Below, one piece after another: positions 60,684-64,000 of a stretch of 64,000 nucleotides of DNA. Each line of letters begins with the position of its first letter. Position 1 is the first letter of the stretch. The DNA lies in the NCBI GenBank assembly GCA_030248295.1, contig JASANH010000220.1, positions 434,001-498,000 on the forward strand. The letters run 5' to 3'. The position numbers and the translations under genes were made by a program. The stretch comes from Mesodorylaimus sp. YZB2_4. Lineage: Eukaryota; Nematoda; Enoplea; Dorylaimida; Dorylaimidae. The notes under the pieces were generated by a model, which made no database searches, was not told the DNA's origin, and was given only the letters and a program-made list of their open reading frames with translations.

Positions 60684-62220
60684 CTGAAATTACAAAGCAC
60701 ACTGCTAGCACCCCCTTCAACAAGACAGGCTGAGAGCTTCATTTCTTTCCCCCTAAATTATTATTTTCAAATTAAAAAACACCCACGTTTCGGAGAATGT
60801 TAAAAATAACTTAGCTTAGTATAAGTGCCCTTCCTAATCTCCCAGTCTACGTAAATAAAGCCCCCAAACACTAATACGCTCGTGATTGATCGACCTCACC
60901 CGACTAGTCCCCACTCGCCCGGAAATCGGCTCACTAAAGGAAATGTAAAAAACAAGTCGCTCGCTTAGGAAACACCGTGAAAATCTTCTTTTCTCCCGCA
61001 CTGACGAAACGAAAATCGCATCGTCTGCGAGCTAGTCCTCGCGGTCGCTGAAGCCACAAGACGACCAAAGAAATGGATAGCCTCCGACTTATAATAGTTA
61101 CGTCAGATAAAGCTCAAAACAGTGCACGCTTCCTTTTTAATAAAAACCTGCAAGCCAGTCCCCATTATCCTTATCTGCCGCGCAGCACCCGAGCTGGCCT
61201 TCAACAATGCATTACATTGAACACAAAAAAACATGAAAACACCACGCCCGAGACTCCACCAGCTGGCCAAAGAAATGCTCAAAAGGAAGGGCCTTCGTGA
61301 ACAGAATCAGGCAGAAAAGCAAGAAATTGAATGCTATTGTCGACTAAGGATAAGCGTGCATGGCAATGCGGGTGGGAAGAGAGCGAAGCTCACGCAATCG
61401 GAAACGAACTAAAATAAAATGAGCATGAAAAAATTTTTCGTTGTCTGGACCAGCCTATGCCACGTACAGTAGCTGCCGGGTCAGGTCGGGCGGAAGAAGG
61501 TCTATCAAGCAGCTCCTTTTTCACCTCGCCTCCCAATAACTAGCCTCGTTCGTTAGGGTTTCAAAAGTGGAAATTAAAACGAGCTCGAGCCAGCTTTCCG
61601 CCATTCGCAGCCTTGAGGGAACGAATAAAGGCAGCGACGATGGACAGCCACTCGTCTTCGCCCTCTTGAAAGCTTACGTAAAAGGACATCCCGACACAAG
61701 TGTCTCTTGGCTCCGTTCGTAGGAAGCCCGAGGCGTGCACAATGACATGAGCAGAAAAGAAAAGTTCACCCCGCTGGTCTCAATTATCGCCAGCCAACTG
61801 GACACGGCATTCCTAGCTCGTCTGTCACTCAAAAGCAAAACTAGGTTTTAAAAAAGAATATAACGACGCGGGGGCGCTCAAAGTCTATAATTTTACTGCA
61901 CTTCATAAAAGTTCTCCTCGACACTGGCTTCAGCGCCCCCGTCTCTCCATAAAAGGACATAGTGGTGTTTCGCACCCGCTGGAGTCACTAAGCATAGTGC
62001 ATTCTCATAGATGCATATGTCAAGTGGATAAGACCGCGTGCACCCGCAACATGGCACCCTTTCAAGTCGAAGCAATTAAGTAGGGTTGAAGGGCGACTGG
62101 ATCAACCTCCCATCCATACTTCATTTCTACTGTCTTGCCAACTACTGAAACTAACCTAATTAACCAGACCTACAAAGCAGATTCGACGAGGGCTTTTCTC
62201 ATTCTCTGCTCACGAACACT
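60684..62220. other. Intergenic or long-intron sequence
   Basis: About 1.5 kb between the MAST-like 5' exons and the 3' end of the next minus-strand gene. It probably holds the MAST promoter. No exon is supported. Confidence 0.4.
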
Positions 62221-63048
62221 TCACACGCAATTGGAGATTGCGGACACGCAATCTTCCCGTGCCTGCATACAAATTCCACCAAGGATCTAGAACAAAAAAA
62301 AGAACGAGACATACATTAGCTCTGAGACGCCATCCAATGCTCGATGGTGGTCTGCTGATTGTTGGTGATAAGCAATAGGGTGATAAACTGCCGTCGAAAG
62401 TGCCCGTATTTGTACTAGATGATAAGCACGAGACGATGCTCAGATTGGATGGCGATAAGCTCATAGTCATAGGCCCACTAGCACTACTTCCACCAGCGCT
62501 AGAAAATGAGCAGGACGAATCGCGTCGATTCGGATGATAATAATAGGAGCCTTTAGACGAACTGACGTAACTGGGCGACGATTCCGAGTTGGTCGGCAAC
62601 GATAACAGATGTTTTTGACCACAAGAACTGCTCCCACTGTGCGTGCTCGCCCAACTGCCGTCCGAAGAAGTTGATAAACGAGACGAGGGAGGCGACCAGG
62701 AATTATCGTTATGATCATCGGAGACACGTTTGGCTAATTGGTGTTTGGCAGCAGACGAAGTCATTCCCTCTTCGTCTGGCGAATCGGGTCCCTCGGGTGG
62801 TATAACGAGAATTCGTAACTGAATGCCTCGACGTTGAGTCATGGACGGACTGGTGACAGCCGCTTGGGCATCCACTATTGTATCCAATGATTCCATTTCC
62901 TTGCTAACTTCTGCTGAAGGCGTGCTCGGGCACGATATTCGACGCTTTCCACAGTCTACATCGAACTCTGGTTTGAAACGCGAAGTCATGTCCGTCCGCT
63001 CCAGCACAAAAGGTGTGGCTAATTCTTCAGAGATGTCCAACGATGAGA
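62221..63048 (-). CDS. C-terminal exons of an unrecognised Ser-rich protein (partial)
   Basis: Exon 63048-62315 begins after a TTTGATACAG acceptor, two bases into a codon. The exon 62286-62221 joins it in phase 0 through a 28-base intron (GTATGT/GTTCTAG) and ends with a TGA. About 265 residues are visible: an acidic start, 'RGIQLRILVIPPEGPDSPDE', then a long Ser/Thr/Gly/Tyr-rich disordered region with S-P motifs, ending 'ILGGICMQAREDCVSAISNC'. The intron is shorter than most here. If it is not used, the protein continues a little further and stops at 62210-62212. The upstream part of the gene lies beyond 63048, probably outside the window. No family is recognised. Confidence 0.5.
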
Positions 63049-64000
63049 CTGTATCAAATTATAAAATGACAGAATTGGAGATACGACACCTTCACATGAG
63101 GAGCAAAAACGTAGAGGGGCATTTAAAATGCAAGTGCCACACTTTATCCATCAACTCATTGTCGTCGAATAAGTCGTCTTACCAGTCGGGGAGCGATAGC
63201 CGAAGAAAGTGATCGACTATTCAACAAGTACAAGCCTTTAAGGCACGAACATTCGTGTCTTTCTTGGGCTAATGGCTTAGACGCAAGGGGGTCGAACATA
63301 GAAATTTATTGAAGCGTACAAAATAAGGGTGTCGAGTTTCAAACGACCTGACGACGAATTTCTCCATGGAGACGAGTTGTCGCATTACAATAGAAATAGT
63401 ACAAAACTTGGTGAGAGTTAGGCCTCGAGAAAGAGCATGCGATGGGTTGAAACACGGTTCGATGCAGATTTCTTGACTTTTCTACCACTAAGAAATTGGA
63501 TAAGCGGGCTGGGCTCATAAGCCCCGTGACACTAAGCAAATCCGATTTGCATCACGCATCGATAAACGGGAATTCATTCTAGAGCAACGAAGCAGCGGAG
63601 CGAACCTAGTACCAAATGTCAATCCCGTGGTACGAATAGTGCGTCAACAGCCACCAAGTCGAACGAGCAGGCTCGGCTTCCTAGTTATCTTAGGAAGCTA
63701 ATTACGTTGCACATTAGCCGCAGCATTTTCAGCATCGCTTAAGGATGCCTAGCGTCTGCGCATTAGAGGATAATACGAGAAAGCACATCATTAACCGGCA
63801 GGAAACCAGCAACAGATCGGACGAGCATACAGTACACTTGATCCCGCCAAGTATGCACTACGCACTCCTATTATGTACAGCTAACGTACCAACACACCGC
63901 GTTTTCTGACGCTATTCCGCAGCACCCCAAAACGCGTCATGCCGATCTGTGGCAATAACATGCTTTTACCTGGTGAAAGAGGAGAGTAAGCTATCCATCC
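63049..64000. other. Presumed intron or 5' region of the partial gene
   Basis: No exon is seen in the last 950 bases. If the preceding model is right, this is intronic or upstream sequence of that gene. Confidence 0.35.

Overview
The window is animal nuclear DNA with compact, intron-bearing genes. Most introns are about 45-65 nt, with GT donors and TTTCAG or TTTTTAG acceptors. A sperm-type MSP-domain protein, a BPI/LBP-type protein, a MAST kinase and an N-myristoylatable globin sit together, which points to a nematode. A tardigrade or another small-intron invertebrate is not excluded. No bacterial, organellar or viral content was recognised.

Left third (1-24.5 kb). It opens with a partial mucin-stalked type II membrane protein running off the left edge (-), then a BPI/LBP-like secreted protein (-) and a type II membrane protein with an ADAM-type cysteine-rich ectodomain (-). 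A complete 13-exon SHP2/corkscrew tyrosine phosphatase (+) follows, then an acidic nuclear-type protein (-) and GLOD4 (+), divergently arranged. Next come a 78-aa EF-hand protein with a 10-nt exon (-) and an unrecognised type II membrane protein (-). After remnants of a 7TM gene there is a second member of the first gene's membrane-protein family (+), a short-chain dehydrogenase pseudogene (-) and another single-pass membrane protein (-) divergent from THOC3.

Middle (24.5-50 kb). THOC3 (+) is followed by the MSP-domain gene (-). Next to it lies about 1 kb of homopolymer-rich, almost T-free sequence that is probably an assembly artefact. Then come a secreted proline-rich lustrin-type protein (-), the globin (+), a complete 17-exon TUT4/TUT7-type terminal uridylyltransferase (-), a very small somatostatin/allatostatin-C-like neuropeptide precursor (+), a heme peroxidase (-) and a gene-poor stretch ending in a tRNA-derived SINE.

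Right part (50-64 kb). A type I membrane protein carries two NPAY endocytic motifs (+). A MAST/KIN-4 kinase of at least 18 exons (-) follows, with two probable further 5' exons, and then the last two exons of another gene (-) whose 5' end is outside the window.

The genes do not form a pathway. The recurrent theme is signalling and membrane biology: SHP2, MAST, a neuropeptide, a 7TM remnant and six orphan single-pass membrane proteins. Two of those orphans share a newly noticed cytosolic motif. All exon models were built by hand from splice-site consensus and reading-frame phase; no transcript evidence was available.
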